Made by a program: the position numbers and the translations under genes. From Streptomyces xylophagus (lineage in GTDB: Bacteria; Actinomycetota; Actinomycetes; Streptomycetales; Streptomycetaceae): a stretch of DNA of 64,000 bases. Shown one piece after another: positions 17,264 to 24,662 of this stretch. Each line of letters opens with the position of its first letter. The first letter of the stretch is position 1. The notes beneath the pieces were generated by a model. The model made no database searches and was not told the origin of the DNA. It saw only the letters and a program-made list of their open reading frames with translations. The DNA is taken from positions 558,001 through 622,000 of the forward strand of contig NZ_JNWO01000001.1 of assembly GCF_000716435.1 (NCBI RefSeq). The letters are read 5' to 3'.

Positions 17264-17683
17264 ATGACTCCGATCCCGGTGAACCCGCCCTCGCTCCCCG
17301 CACCGAGCGGCTATTCGCACGGCACGCTGAGCGGCAACACGCTGTATCTGGGTGGGCAGACGGCCCTGGACGCGGACATGCGGATCGTCCCCGGTGGCAT
17401 CGTCGAGCAGTTCCGGCAGGCGTTCGGCAACGTGCTCACCACGCTGCGGGCGGCCGGCGGGATCCCCGAGGACTTGGTGAGCCTGACGCTCTACCTCACC
17501 GACATCCCCGACTACCAGGCACACGGCAAGGAGATCGGAAAGGCCTGGCGTGAGCTCGCGGGCCCGGTCTACCCGGCGATGGCCGGCATCGGCACGACCG
17601 CGCTGTGGCAGCCGGAGGCGATGATCGAGATCCTCGGCGTCGCGGTGATTCCGGATGAGCGGGTGATTCGGGCGGGGGAATGA
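17264..17683 (+). CDS. Rid-family (YjgF/YER057c) protein lacking the catalytic arginine
   Basis: A 139-residue Rid-fold protein (YSHGTLSGNTLYLGGQTALD; VLTTLRAAGGIPEDLVSLTLYLTD; PEAMIEILGVAVIP) with a strong GAGGAGG ribosome site. Canonical RidA deaminates enamines and imines using an Arg in a P-x-R-S block. Here the matching segment is YPAMAGIGTTAL, with no Arg, as in the non-RidA Rid subfamilies. It is transcribed away from the aryl-CoA operon across a 148-bp gap. It may handle an imine/enamine product of that pathway, which would favour an amino-substituted substrate, but the missing Arg argues against classical deaminase activity. Confidence 0.8.
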   Translation: MTPIPVNPPSLPAPSGYSHGTLSGNTLYLGGQTALDADMRIVPGGIVEQFRQAFGNVLTTLRAAGGIPEDLVSLTLYLTDIPDYQAHGKEIGKAWRELAGPVYPAMAGIGTTALWQPEAMIEILGVAVIPDERVIRAGE

Positions 17684-18047
17684 GAGGCCGGTGACGGGCT
17701 GACCCGGGGTTGATGTTGGGGCGGGCGGGCGGGCGGCTTGCGGGTTCGGCCGGCCGTGGTGTGGATGCGCGTCGGCTCGGTGCCGGGTTTGGGCCGGGTG
17801 GGTCGTTTGGCGGGGCGGTCGGAGACTGGGGCGGGGATCGTGAGGTGGGTCTCGCTGCCGGGCTCACTGTGGCCGGGGTACCGGTGGGGTGGGTGCGCGT
17901 GGCGACCTTCGGCGGTGGCGTACGTGACGCAGACCCGGGGAGAGGACTGGCACCGTTCCGCGATGCCCTCGGCGCGCACGGCGGTCTGTCTGTCTCCACC
18001 GCCACCGGTCAAGGTCGATCGCGCCTCGGCTCGTTAGGGTCGTAGGT
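17684..18047. other. Intergenic region, no convincing gene
   Basis: 364 bp between the Rid-family gene and the PPOX gene. A Gly-rich frame (17710-18045) is open here, but it has no ribosome site and no recognisable protein. The promoter of the PPOX gene should lie near its right end. Confidence 0.5.
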
Positions 18048-18707
18048 ATGACGACATCCCTTGCCGGCAGTGCCTTCGACTCGCTGCGCCTCGACGCCGT
18101 GTCCGACCAGGAGGCGCTGCGCCGGGTCTACGAACGCCCCAGCGACGCGGCCGTGCGGAAGCAGATGAGCGAACTCACCGAGCAGACGCGGCGGTTGATC
18201 GGTTGCGCATCGCTGGTCCTCGTCGCCAGCGCGGACGCCGAGGGCAACTGTGACGTCTCCCCGCGCGGCGGCCCCGCCGGGTTCGTCGCCGTCCTGGACG
18301 CACGGACGGTGGCGATACCGGACGCGACCGGCAACAAGCGGCTGGACACCCTGCACAACGTCATCGCCACCGGTCGGGCCGGGCTGCTGTTCGTCATCCC
18401 GGGGCGCACCACGACACTCAGGGTGAACGGCCGGGCCTGCGTCTCCACCCGCCCGGAGCTGTTGTCGCAGCTGACCGCTGTCGGCAAGCCGCCCGCCAGC
18501 GCGCTGGTGGTGGGGATCGAGGAGGTCTACCCGCACTGCCCCAAGTCGCTGCTGCGCAGCGGCGCGTGGAAGCCGGAGCAGTGGCTGCCGGCGGACGCGC
18601 AGCCTGCCTCGGCCGAGGTGACGCTGGCCCAACTCCGGATGCCGGAGCTGACGATCGCCGACATCGAGCAGACGGAGGCGGACTCGCTGAAGTACCGGTA
18701 CGAGTAA
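18048..18707 (+). CDS. PPOX-class FMN-dependent flavoprotein (pyridoxamine-phosphate-oxidase-like)
   Basis: A 219-residue split-barrel flavoprotein. The barrel core is recognisable in ASLVLVASADAEGNCDVSPRG, VAIPDATGNKRLDTLHNV (FMN contact) and AGLLFVIPGRTTTLRVNGRA. The CPKSLLRSGAW block is typical of the MSMEG_1061-like branch. Such proteins reduce or oxidise small molecules with FMN or F420, and individual substrates are mostly unknown. It appears monocistronic and is followed by a strong stem-loop at 18715-18746. Confidence 0.8.
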   Translation: MTTSLAGSAFDSLRLDAVSDQEALRRVYERPSDAAVRKQMSELTEQTRRLIGCASLVLVASADAEGNCDVSPRGGPAGFVAVLDARTVAIPDATGNKRLDTLHNVIATGRAGLLFVIPGRTTTLRVNGRACVSTRPELLSQLTAVGKPPASALVVGIEEVYPHCPKSLLRSGAWKPEQWLPADAQPASAEVTLAQLRMPELTIADIEQTEADSLKYRYE

Positions 18708-18714
18708 CGGGAAA

Positions 18715-18746
18715 GGTGCCCGGGCGGGAGGAAACCCGCCGGGCAC
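18715..18746. terminator. Stem-loop terminator after the PPOX gene
   Basis: A 14-bp near-perfect inverted repeat (left arm from 18715, right arm ending 18746) with an AGGAAA-containing loop, starting 8 bp after the stop codon. No T-tract follows. It could serve both the PPOX gene and the convergent beta-propeller gene. Confidence 0.7.
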
Positions 18747-18763
18747 CGTTCCGTGATCACTGT

Positions 18764-18803
18764 TCCGGTGCTCCGGTGCTCCGGTGCTCCGGTGCTCCGG
18801 TGT
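18764..18803. repeat. Five tandem copies of an 8-bp unit (TCCGGTGC)
   Basis: Four exact copies and a fifth with one change, in the gap between two convergent genes. It does not encode protein in a credible frame, and looks like a simple slippage array. Confidence 0.85.
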
Positions 18804-18833
18804 TTCGGACCACCGGGCGCGGTGCCTACCGCC

Positions 18834-19736
18834 TCATCGCGACGTCAGCCCGTTGATCCGCCACAGACCGTCGCTGGCGGTGTACGCGTCCCCGGACGCC
18901 GCCAGCGAGAAGCTGAAGGCGTTGACCCCGACGATGTTGGTGACGTGGGACTGCACCCCGGTGGCGGCGTTCACCCGCTTCACCTCGTCGCCGACCTGGA
19001 AGTAGACGAGGCCGTCGCCGCCGACGGAGATCGACGTGGGTTCGTAGGCCTCACTGGCCAGCACCCGCGTCGTACCCGTGGCCACGTTCGTCTGCAGAAT
19101 GCGGCCCTGGCCCATGTCCGCGGTGTAGGCGAGTCCCGCCTTGTCGAACGCGAGGCCGTAGGAGAAGCCCAGACCCGTGGCCACCACGCGCGCTGTCCCG
19201 CCGTCCGGGACGGAGACGATCTCCCCATTGCCGTCGGTGACATAGGTCGTGGTGCCAAAGCGGGCTACACCGAAGAGCGAGGGCAGGCCGGAGGCCAGGG
19301 TACGGCGACTGCCCGTGGCGAGGGTGACCTGCTGAAGCGTGCCGTCGAAGGCGGTGATGTACGCGTTGCCGTCGGCGACGGCCACTCCACGGAGATTGCC
19401 CAGACCGGTGGTGACCGTGGTGAGCGCTCCGGTGGCCAGGTCGAGCTTGAGCAGGTCGCCTCCCGAGTAGGCCAGATACACCGCGCCGGCGTTGTCGGGG
19501 GCGATGGCGACCGGGGAGCCGGCCGCCGGGGCGATCCGCGCGCAGTCCGTGGACGGGCACTTGACGTCACCCGTCGCGGCAACTGCCGGAGCGGCGAGGG
19601 TCATTGTCGCGCCCGACGCCAGCAACGCGCCGAGGGCCAGCGCCACACCCAGCGCGCGCCCGCGTCCGGTGAGCGAGCGGGCGGGACGGTCGAGCGGGAG
19701 TCGCGTCGCGGTCCTAGATCTCATCATTGAGTCCAT
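18834..19736 (-). CDS. Secreted beta-propeller (NHL/SMP-30-like repeat) protein
   Basis: A 300-residue protein with an N-terminal signal peptide (basic stretch, then ALGVALALGALLASGATMTLAAPAVAA; cleavage near residue 54). About six repeats follow of the kind found in NHL/virginiamycin B lyase-like propellers (NAGAVYLAYSGGDLLKLDLATGALTTVT; GNAYITAFDGTLQQV; DGLVYFQVGDEVKRVNAATG). ATG 19736 follows AGGAACGG; in-frame ATGs also occur at 19727 and 19724. One disulphide is possible (KCPSTDCA). No catalytic motif is obvious, so binding or lyase function is open. Confidence 0.8.
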   Translation of the reverse strand: MDSMMRSRTATRLPLDRPARSLTGRGRALGVALALGALLASGATMTLAAPAVAATGDVKCPSTDCARIAPAAGSPVAIAPDNAGAVYLAYSGGDLLKLDLATGALTTVTTGLGNLRGVAVADGNAYITAFDGTLQQVTLATGSRRTLASGLPSLFGVARFGTTTYVTDGNGEIVSVPDGGTARVVATGLGFSYGLAFDKAGLAYTADMGQGRILQTNVATGTTRVLASEAYEPTSISVGGDGLVYFQVGDEVKRVNAATGVQSHVTNIVGVNAFSFSLAASGDAYTASDGLWRINGLTSR

Positions 19737-19854
19737 CCGTTCCTGTCCGTCGACGATGGGAGGGCCCGCGGGATCGCCGCGGGCACTGCACTGGCTACGG
19801 GCGGGGATACGGGGAGGTTCACCAACTGGGGCCGGGACTTTGGCGGTTGGGGAG

Positions 19855-20559
19855 TCAGCCCGTGGTGGTGTTGTAGTTGACGATTCGCTCCACGGTGAGG
19901 GCGACCGCACCGGACAGTGGGCTGTCCGCCCCTTTGCGCACCACGTCGGGCAGCCGGTGCGCCTCCTCCTCGGCGACTGCCACCATGCCCCAGAACGCGT
20001 TGAAGCCCGAAGGATCCTCCGGCTTGTCGGTGGCCGTCCGGACGGTCGTGACGCCGCTGCCCTCGACCAGGGCCAGCGCGCCCATCTGCCGCAGCGTGTC
20101 CGGATCACGCTCCTCGGCGGCCACCACGCTCCAACCCGCCACCTCTGTCTGTCGCAGTGCGGCGAGAAGACTGCCCGCACTGCCCGCGCCGGAGACAACG
20201 ATGTCGGGCAGGACGAGAGCGACCGGTCCTCGCGTCATCGGCAAGGCGGACCGGATCGCGCCGGCGAGATCCGGTTCGAACGACTGGTCCTGATAGACGA
20301 AGACCATGTGAAAGGTCTCGGCGTAGCGCGCGAGATAACTCACCGTGTCCAGCTTGTGCGTCCCGAACACGACGACCAGGCGCACGTTGAGCCCGCTTTT
20401 GGCCAGTTCGACAACGGCCTCCAGGCTGCGGTCCAGCACGGTGACCCCGGGAGCCAGACAGTGCAGTTCCTTGGAGTAGGGCGCCCCGAACCGCGTACCG
20501 AAGCCGGCGCAGGGCAGGATGACCGAGACGTCGGGGACAGGCACGGACGAACTATGCAT
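19855..20559 (-). CDS. Sugar-phosphate nucleotidyltransferase-like protein
   Basis: A 234-residue GT-A-type nucleotidyltransferase. The N-terminal signature reads VSVILPCAGFGTRFGAPYSKELHCL (G-x-G-T-R ... K), which binds NTP, and the fold continues with VLDRSLEAVVELAKSGLNVRLVVVFG and a PVALVLPDIVVSG acidic metal site. Such enzymes make NDP-sugars or NDP-alcohols from NTP and a phosphorylated substrate. Start ATG at 20559. It stands alone, divergent from the glycosyltransferase at 20912 (352-bp gap), so it might supply that enzyme's donor, but nothing else supports this. Confidence 0.75.
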   Translation of the reverse strand: MHSSSVPVPDVSVILPCAGFGTRFGAPYSKELHCLAPGVTVLDRSLEAVVELAKSGLNVRLVVVFGTHKLDTVSYLARYAETFHMVFVYQDQSFEPDLAGAIRSALPMTRGPVALVLPDIVVSGAGSAGSLLAALRQTEVAGWSVVAAEERDPDTLRQMGALALVEGSGVTTVRTATDKPEDPSGFNAFWGMVAVAEEEAHRLPDVVRKGADSPLSGAVALTVERIVNYNTTTG

Positions 20560-20911
20560 GGAGTGGCTCTCATGTTGTGTTGACGATCCGGAACCTTGCG
20601 TGCCTCGCCGGTTGGTGGACCAACCACCGCACGGCGCTCCAGGACAGATACCCGTCCGGTGTCGAATTCCCCCAACTCTGTTACGACAGCCCGCACTTGC
20701 CCGTGTGCCTGGACGAGGGCAGGACGCGCCCGGCCCCGACACCTTGCTGTTCGGCGACCACTGCCGCGATCACCACCACGCGACGTATGCTGCTGCCGCG
20801 CACCCGCCACGACCGTCGCATCGCCATCAACTCACCTTCGACGAGGACCGCTTGAAGCCTGGCGGGCACAGGCCGAGACGTATGGGAAGACAGAGCGAAA
20901 GAGGACGCTGA
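20560..20911. other. Divergent intergenic region
   Basis: 352 bp between the nucleotidyltransferase and glycosyltransferase starts. Short open frames are present on both strands, but none has a ribosome site plus plausible composition. It should hold two divergent promoters; I could not define them. Confidence 0.5.
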
Positions 20912-22117
20912 ATGCGGGTGCTGTTGTCCACATACGGGACGCGTGGCGATGTCGAGCCGCTGGTGGCACTCGCGGTGCGGCTACGGGCGCTCGGCGTGGA
21001 CGTGCGGATGTGCGCCCCGCCGGACGAGGAGTTCGCGGAGCGGCTGGCAGGTCTCGGGGTGCAACTGGTGCCGATCGGGCCGCCGGTGCGGGAGTTGATG
21101 CGCGGGACGACTCTGCCGTCGGCGGCGGATCTGTCCCGGTACCGGACCGAGATGGTCGACGCGCAGTTCGACATCTTCCCCGCGGCGGTCGAGGGATGTG
21201 ACGCGCTGGTGGCGGCCGGCCTGGCGCAGATCGCCGCGCGGTCCGTGGCCGAGGCCGCGGGCATCCGCTACGTGTACACGAGCTATTCGGCGGTCAACCT
21301 GCCGTCGCCGCACCACGCGCCACCACCGCGGCCGGGCTGGCCGGAGCCGGAGGCGACCGACAACCGGACATTGTGGGAGCTGGACGCCCACAACGTGAAC
21401 GTCCAATTCGCCGACCCACTCAACAGTCGGCGGGCAGCGATCGGTCTGCCACCGGTGGACAACGTGCGCGACCATGTGTTCACCGACCGGCCGTGGCTGG
21501 CGGCGGACCCGGTTCTGGGACCGTGGCGGGAGACCCCGGGCCTCGACGTGACACAGACGGGTGCGTGGACCCTGCCGGACGAACGCCCGCTCCCGGCCGA
21601 CCTGTTGGCGTTCCTGGAGGCGGGCGCGCCGCCGGTCTACGTGGGCTTCGGGAGCATGAGCCCGTCGCCGGACATCGTCCGCAGGGCAGTCGAGGCGATC
21701 CGCGCACAGGGGCACCGCGTACTCGTCTCCCGAGGCTGGGCGGACCTGGATGTGGTCGACGGCCGGGACGACTGCTTCGCCATCGGCGAGGCCAATCACC
21801 AGCGGCTGTTCGGCAAGGTGGCCGCCGTGGTGCACCACGGCGGAGCGGGTACGACGCTCACGGCCGCCCGGGCGGGCACCCCGCAAGTGGTGGTACCTCT
21901 CCAACTGGCGGACAACCCCTATTGGGCCGGCCGGGTCGCCGACCTGGACATCGGCGTGGCACTGGACGGTCCGACGTCGACCGCCGAGTCGCTGAGCGTC
22001 GCCTTCAAGACGGCCTTCGCACCCGAGACCCAGGCGCGGGCAAGGGCGCTGGGCGCCAAGCTCCGCACCGACGGAGCGGCGGTGGCCGCGAGCCTGCTGC
22101 TCGACGCCCTCCGGTGA
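20912..22117 (+). CDS. GT1-family glycosyltransferase (vancomycin GtfB/MGT type)
   Basis: A 401-residue GT-B glycosyltransferase that moves a sugar from an NDP-sugar to a small hydrophobic acceptor. The N-terminus has the family block MRVLLSTYGTRGDVEPLVALA, and the C-terminal donor site reads AAVVHHGGAGTTLTAARAGTP followed by QVVVPLQLADN. The central PVYVGFGSM segment marks the start of the C-domain. Length is typical of glycopeptide/macrolide glycosyltransferases and sterol glucosyltransferases. There is no scaffold biosynthesis gene beside it, so the acceptor may be a xenobiotic or an antibiotic to be inactivated. Start ATG at 20912. Confidence 0.87.
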   Translation: MRVLLSTYGTRGDVEPLVALAVRLRALGVDVRMCAPPDEEFAERLAGLGVQLVPIGPPVRELMRGTTLPSAADLSRYRTEMVDAQFDIFPAAVEGCDALVAAGLAQIAARSVAEAAGIRYVYTSYSAVNLPSPHHAPPPRPGWPEPEATDNRTLWELDAHNVNVQFADPLNSRRAAIGLPPVDNVRDHVFTDRPWLAADPVLGPWRETPGLDVTQTGAWTLPDERPLPADLLAFLEAGAPPVYVGFGSMSPSPDIVRRAVEAIRAQGHRVLVSRGWADLDVVDGRDDCFAIGEANHQRLFGKVAAVVHHGGAGTTLTAARAGTPQVVVPLQLADNPYWAGRVADLDIGVALDGPTSTAESLSVAFKTAFAPETQARARALGAKLRTDGAAVAASLLLDALR

Positions 22118-22199
22118 GCGGGACCGGCGGGATGGGCGTCCAAGTTCCCGGGCCCGTGCCCGCGTTGGTGTGATCGTTCCTGCCGGTCACCTACAACCG

Positions 22200-23093
22200 T
22201 CAGCCCGCGTCGACGTTTCCGGTGAATTCGAGAACTGCCTTCGCCAGCTCGTCGGGAGCCTCCATCGCGACGTAGTGGCCGATCCCGTCGAGTGACACCG
22301 AGCTGACCTCGGTCGCCGCGCCGGCCCGCGTCATGGTGGTGGCCGTGAAGGAGCCTCCGCCGGCGCCGACCGCGAGCACGGGTACGGTCAGGCCCGGCGC
22401 GTCGGCGAGAGCCTTGATCTCTGAGCCCTCGCTCAGCATCGACCGGTAGAGGCCGATCGCTCCTCGCCAACCGTCGGGACGCCCGTAGCTGCGGACGAAT
22501 TCGTCGATGTCGGCGTCGGTGCTCGCATCCGGGGTCGCGCTCGATGCCGAGAACGCGAACTGGCCCAGGAACTCGCGCTCGCGACCGGCCAGCAGCATCT
22601 CGGGAATGCCGGGCGTGGTGAGAACGCCGATGTACCAGGCGCCACCGTGGGTGATGTCGGCCAGCGCCTCGACGCCGAACCCGGGCAGTCCCGTCTCGAT
22701 CGCGATGAGGCTGAGCACGTCCTGCGGGTGCGTTGTCGCGAGTCGGAACACGGTCCCTCCGCTGACGTCCTGTCCGGTGAGATGGACCGGGCCCACGCCG
22801 AGATGTTCGATCAGAAGGTGCAGGTCCTCGGCCGAGGTGGCGCTGTCGTACGCGCCCGGCCCGTTGCCCGAGTCGCCGAAGCCGCGCAGATCGACGGCGA
22901 AGACACGGTGGTGCTCGGCGAGCAGCGGGATGAGCTTGTGGAAGGCCCACCAGGTCTCGGGAAACCCGTGGACCAGCAGGATCGGGGAGCCGGTGGTTCC
23001 CGCGGCCACGTAGTGGAGGTCGGTTCCGTTGACTTCGACGCGGTGGTGCGTGATCCCCGGAAGCGTGGAGCCCGTAGGCGTGACGTCCATCAT
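22200..23093 (-). CDS. Alpha/beta hydrolase, epoxide-hydrolase/dehalogenase-like
   Basis: A 297-residue alpha/beta hydrolase. Motifs are the oxyanion segment [16 protein letters not shown], the block [13 protein letters not shown], and the nucleophile elbow GQDVSGG. The nucleophile is Asp instead of Ser, as in epoxide hydrolases and haloalkane dehalogenases. The catalytic His lies in [16 protein letters not shown] near the C-terminus. It has tandem ATGs at 23093 and 23090 after AGGAGAA. It is divergent from a MarR gene 93 bp away, with two identical palindromes between them, so it is very likely that regulator's target. Confidence 0.85.
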   Translation of the reverse strand: MMDVTPTGSTLPGITHHRVEVNGTDLHYVAAGTTGSPILLVHGFPETWWAFHKLIPLLAEHHRVFAVDLRGFGDSGNGPGAYDSATSAEDLHLLIEHLGVGPVHLTGQDVSGGTVFRLATTHPQDVLSLIAIETGLPGFGVEALADITHGGAWYIGVLTTPGIPEMLLAGREREFLGQFAFSASSATPDASTDADIDEFVRSYGRPDGWRGAIGLYRSMLSEGSEIKALADAPGLTVPVLAVGAGGGSFTATTMTRAGAATEVSSVSLDGIGHYVAMEAPDELAKAVLEFTGNVDAG

Positions 23094-23106
23094 TTCTCCT
23101 CAGATC

Positions 23107-23121
23107 GACAACCATGTTGTC
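23107..23121. promoter_or_regulatory. MarR operator copy 1 (GACAAC-N3-GTTGTC)
   Basis: A perfect 15-bp palindrome, GACAAC CAT GTTGTC, 13 bp upstream of the hydrolase start. The same arms occur again at 23140-23154, with centres 33 bp apart (about three helical turns). It most likely binds the divergent MarR protein and represses both genes. Confidence 0.8.
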
Positions 23122-23139
23122 CATGTCGTCCTGACGTTA

Positions 23140-23154
23140 GACAACAAGGTTGTC
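23140..23154. promoter_or_regulatory. MarR operator copy 2 (GACAAC-N3-GTTGTC)
   Basis: A second perfect palindrome, GACAAC AAG GTTGTC, 32 bp upstream of the marR-type start at 23187. Its arms are identical to copy 1. It probably mediates autoregulation. Confidence 0.8.
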
Positions 23155-23186
23155 GTTGTCCAGGGGTGTGGCCGTAGGCTTCTGCC

Positions 23187-23666
23187 ATGTCACGATCCGG
23201 CGCTGATCTCGCGCTGCTCCTGCTCGGAGGCTTCCGCTCGATGGTGGACGCCGCGACCGCCGAACTGGCCCGCCGGGGCCACGAGGACGTGCGCCCCGTC
23301 CACGACTTCGCCCTGCGGGCCATTGCCGCCGGCGCCGACAACGCTTCGGAACTGGGCCGGCGGTTGTCGGTCTCCAAGCAGGCGGCGGCGAAGACCATCG
23401 CCGTGCTCCAGGAGCGCGGATACGTGGCACGCGATGCGGACCCCCTCGACGCCCGCCGCAAACGCCTTCACGTCACCGCGCTCGGTTTCGAGCTGTTGCG
23501 GCAGGGTGAAGCGATCTTCGACGAGTTGCGCGACCAGTGGGAGCAGCAGATCGGCTCCGCCGAACTCGCGGGCCTTGAGGCGCACTTGGCGGTGCTGGTC
23601 GGTGCTCGGCCCGTACGTCTGGACGCGCCGGGCTGGATCGCACAGGACCTCGGCGAGCCGGCGTAG
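23187..23666 (+). CDS. MarR-family transcriptional regulator
   Basis: A 159-residue winged-helix regulator: helix-turn-helix at NASELGRRLSVSKQAAAKTIAVLQERGYV and a wing at DPLDARRKRLHVTALG. The N-terminal helix (LALLLLGGFRSMVDAATAELARRG) would form the dimer interface. It is transcribed divergently from the alpha/beta hydrolase. The two GACAAC-N3-GTTGTC sites between the genes are its probable operators, so hydrolase expression should be induced by whatever ligand this protein binds. Confidence 0.87.
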   Translation: MSRSGADLALLLLGGFRSMVDAATAELARRGHEDVRPVHDFALRAIAAGADNASELGRRLSVSKQAAAKTIAVLQERGYVARDADPLDARRKRLHVTALGFELLRQGEAIFDELRDQWEQQIGSAELAGLEAHLAVLVGARPVRLDAPGWIAQDLGEPA

Positions 23667-23705
23667 CGTCCGTCCCGCCCAGGTCGACTGCTAGCGTTCC
23701 GGCGC

Positions 23706-24092
23706 ATGGAAGACGGCGTGTACGTGGGCAATGCGGGCAAGGACGCGGCACTGGACCGGGGATGGCTGCTCGGGCATTTCAAGGAGCACGGCGATCCTCG
23801 TCACAGCGATGCTCTGGAGGTCAAATGGGGCGTTCACGCGCGAGGCGAACAGCGGGCGCGGTGGGTGGAGGGCGAAGTGCGTACCGCTCTTCTGGTCCTC
23901 ATCACCGGTCGCTTCCGTCTGGAGTTCCCCGGTCGTAGCGTGCTGCTGGAAGAACAAGGCGACTATGTCGTCTGGGGCCAGGGAGTGGACCACTCGTGGG
24001 TCGCGGAGGACGAGTCCGTGGTGCTGACAGTGAGATGGCCTTCCGTGCCTGGATACGCGGTACCGCAGGAGGAAGAGCGGACGAGAGCGTAA
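23706..24092 (+). CDS. Small cupin-like protein of unknown function
   Basis: A 128-residue protein with a cupin-type beta barrel pattern (VKWGVHARGEQRARWVEG; TALLVLITGRFRLEFPGRSVLLEEQGDYVVWGQGVDHSWVAEDESVVLTVRWPS). The second cupin motif G(D)YVVWGQGVDHSW retains one His. Motif 1 carries a His in VHARGEQ but lacks the usual HxH, so metal binding is doubtful. It starts 39 bp after the MarR gene and may be read through from it. I do not recognise a specific function. Confidence 0.65.
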   Translation: MEDGVYVGNAGKDAALDRGWLLGHFKEHGDPRHSDALEVKWGVHARGEQRARWVEGEVRTALLVLITGRFRLEFPGRSVLLEEQGDYVVWGQGVDHSWVAEDESVVLTVRWPSVPGYAVPQEEERTRA

Positions 24093-24662
24093 ACCGGAAA
24101 CCTTTAATCGGGTCCGGCCAGCCGGAATATGGGACCTTCTTTGCCCGTGACGGCGTTTCGCCGCACTCCGGGGGAAAACGTGTGGCGTTGTGGAACCCTT
24201 CTTCCTATATGCGAGTTTCGTGGGACTCTTTTTCGATGTGGGCCTTCTGCGAAGTGCTGCGGAATGTCGAGTATTGACATGTCCTGAGCCTGTGATTGAT
24301 GATTACGACTGTGTCACGGAGTTCTGGAAGGGAAATCCGAGTGAGCAGCAAAACGATGTGACCAGGTAATTGTCGAGTTATTTCGGGCGTCGAATTATCG
24401 AATCACCAGGCCGCTTTCGGGCGTACCGGCGCGTGGACCAGACCTTTCCATCGACGATCTGATGTGTGCCTCGTCCCCGGTGAGAGTTCCGCGGTGACAG
24501 TGCCCCCGCGCGTCCCGGCCCCAGGCCCCCGCGCTCCGTCCCCCCATGACGCCCACTCGACGGCGAGCGCCCCTTTTCCGGGCCGTCGGCAGTCCGGTGA
24601 CCCCGGCTTGTCGCGCCCGATGTCACCCCGCCCCACACCGATGGGAAGGCCAGGTACTGCCG
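24093..24662 (+). promoter_or_regulatory. Leader/promoter region of the NRPS cluster
   Basis: About 570 bp with no clear gene. Positions 24100-24420 are visibly richer in A and T than anything nearby, including TTGACATGTC-type and CGAATTATCG stretches, and should contain the promoter of the 16-kb plus-strand cluster. A mini-ORF with a good ribosome site lies at 24341-24361. From about 24460 GC returns to ~70%, and a long frame opens at 24546, whose first codons have no family similarity. Confidence 0.5.
24341..24361 (+). other. Candidate six-codon leader peptide
   Basis: GTG AGC AGC AAA ACG ATG TGA follows GGAAGGGAAATCCGA, a better ribosome site than that of the NRPS gene itself. It could be a leader ORF or chance. 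No attenuator hairpin was identified. Confidence 0.25.

Noticed and set aside
17710..18045. Gly-rich 111-codon frame
   Set aside because: No ribosome site, biased low-complexity composition, and no recognisable fold; treated as non-coding.
24546..24662. Longer N-terminus for the first NRPS
   Set aside because: No ribosome site before ATG 24546 and an Arg/Pro-rich sequence unlike NRPS N-termini; GTG 24663 is preferred, with moderate certainty.
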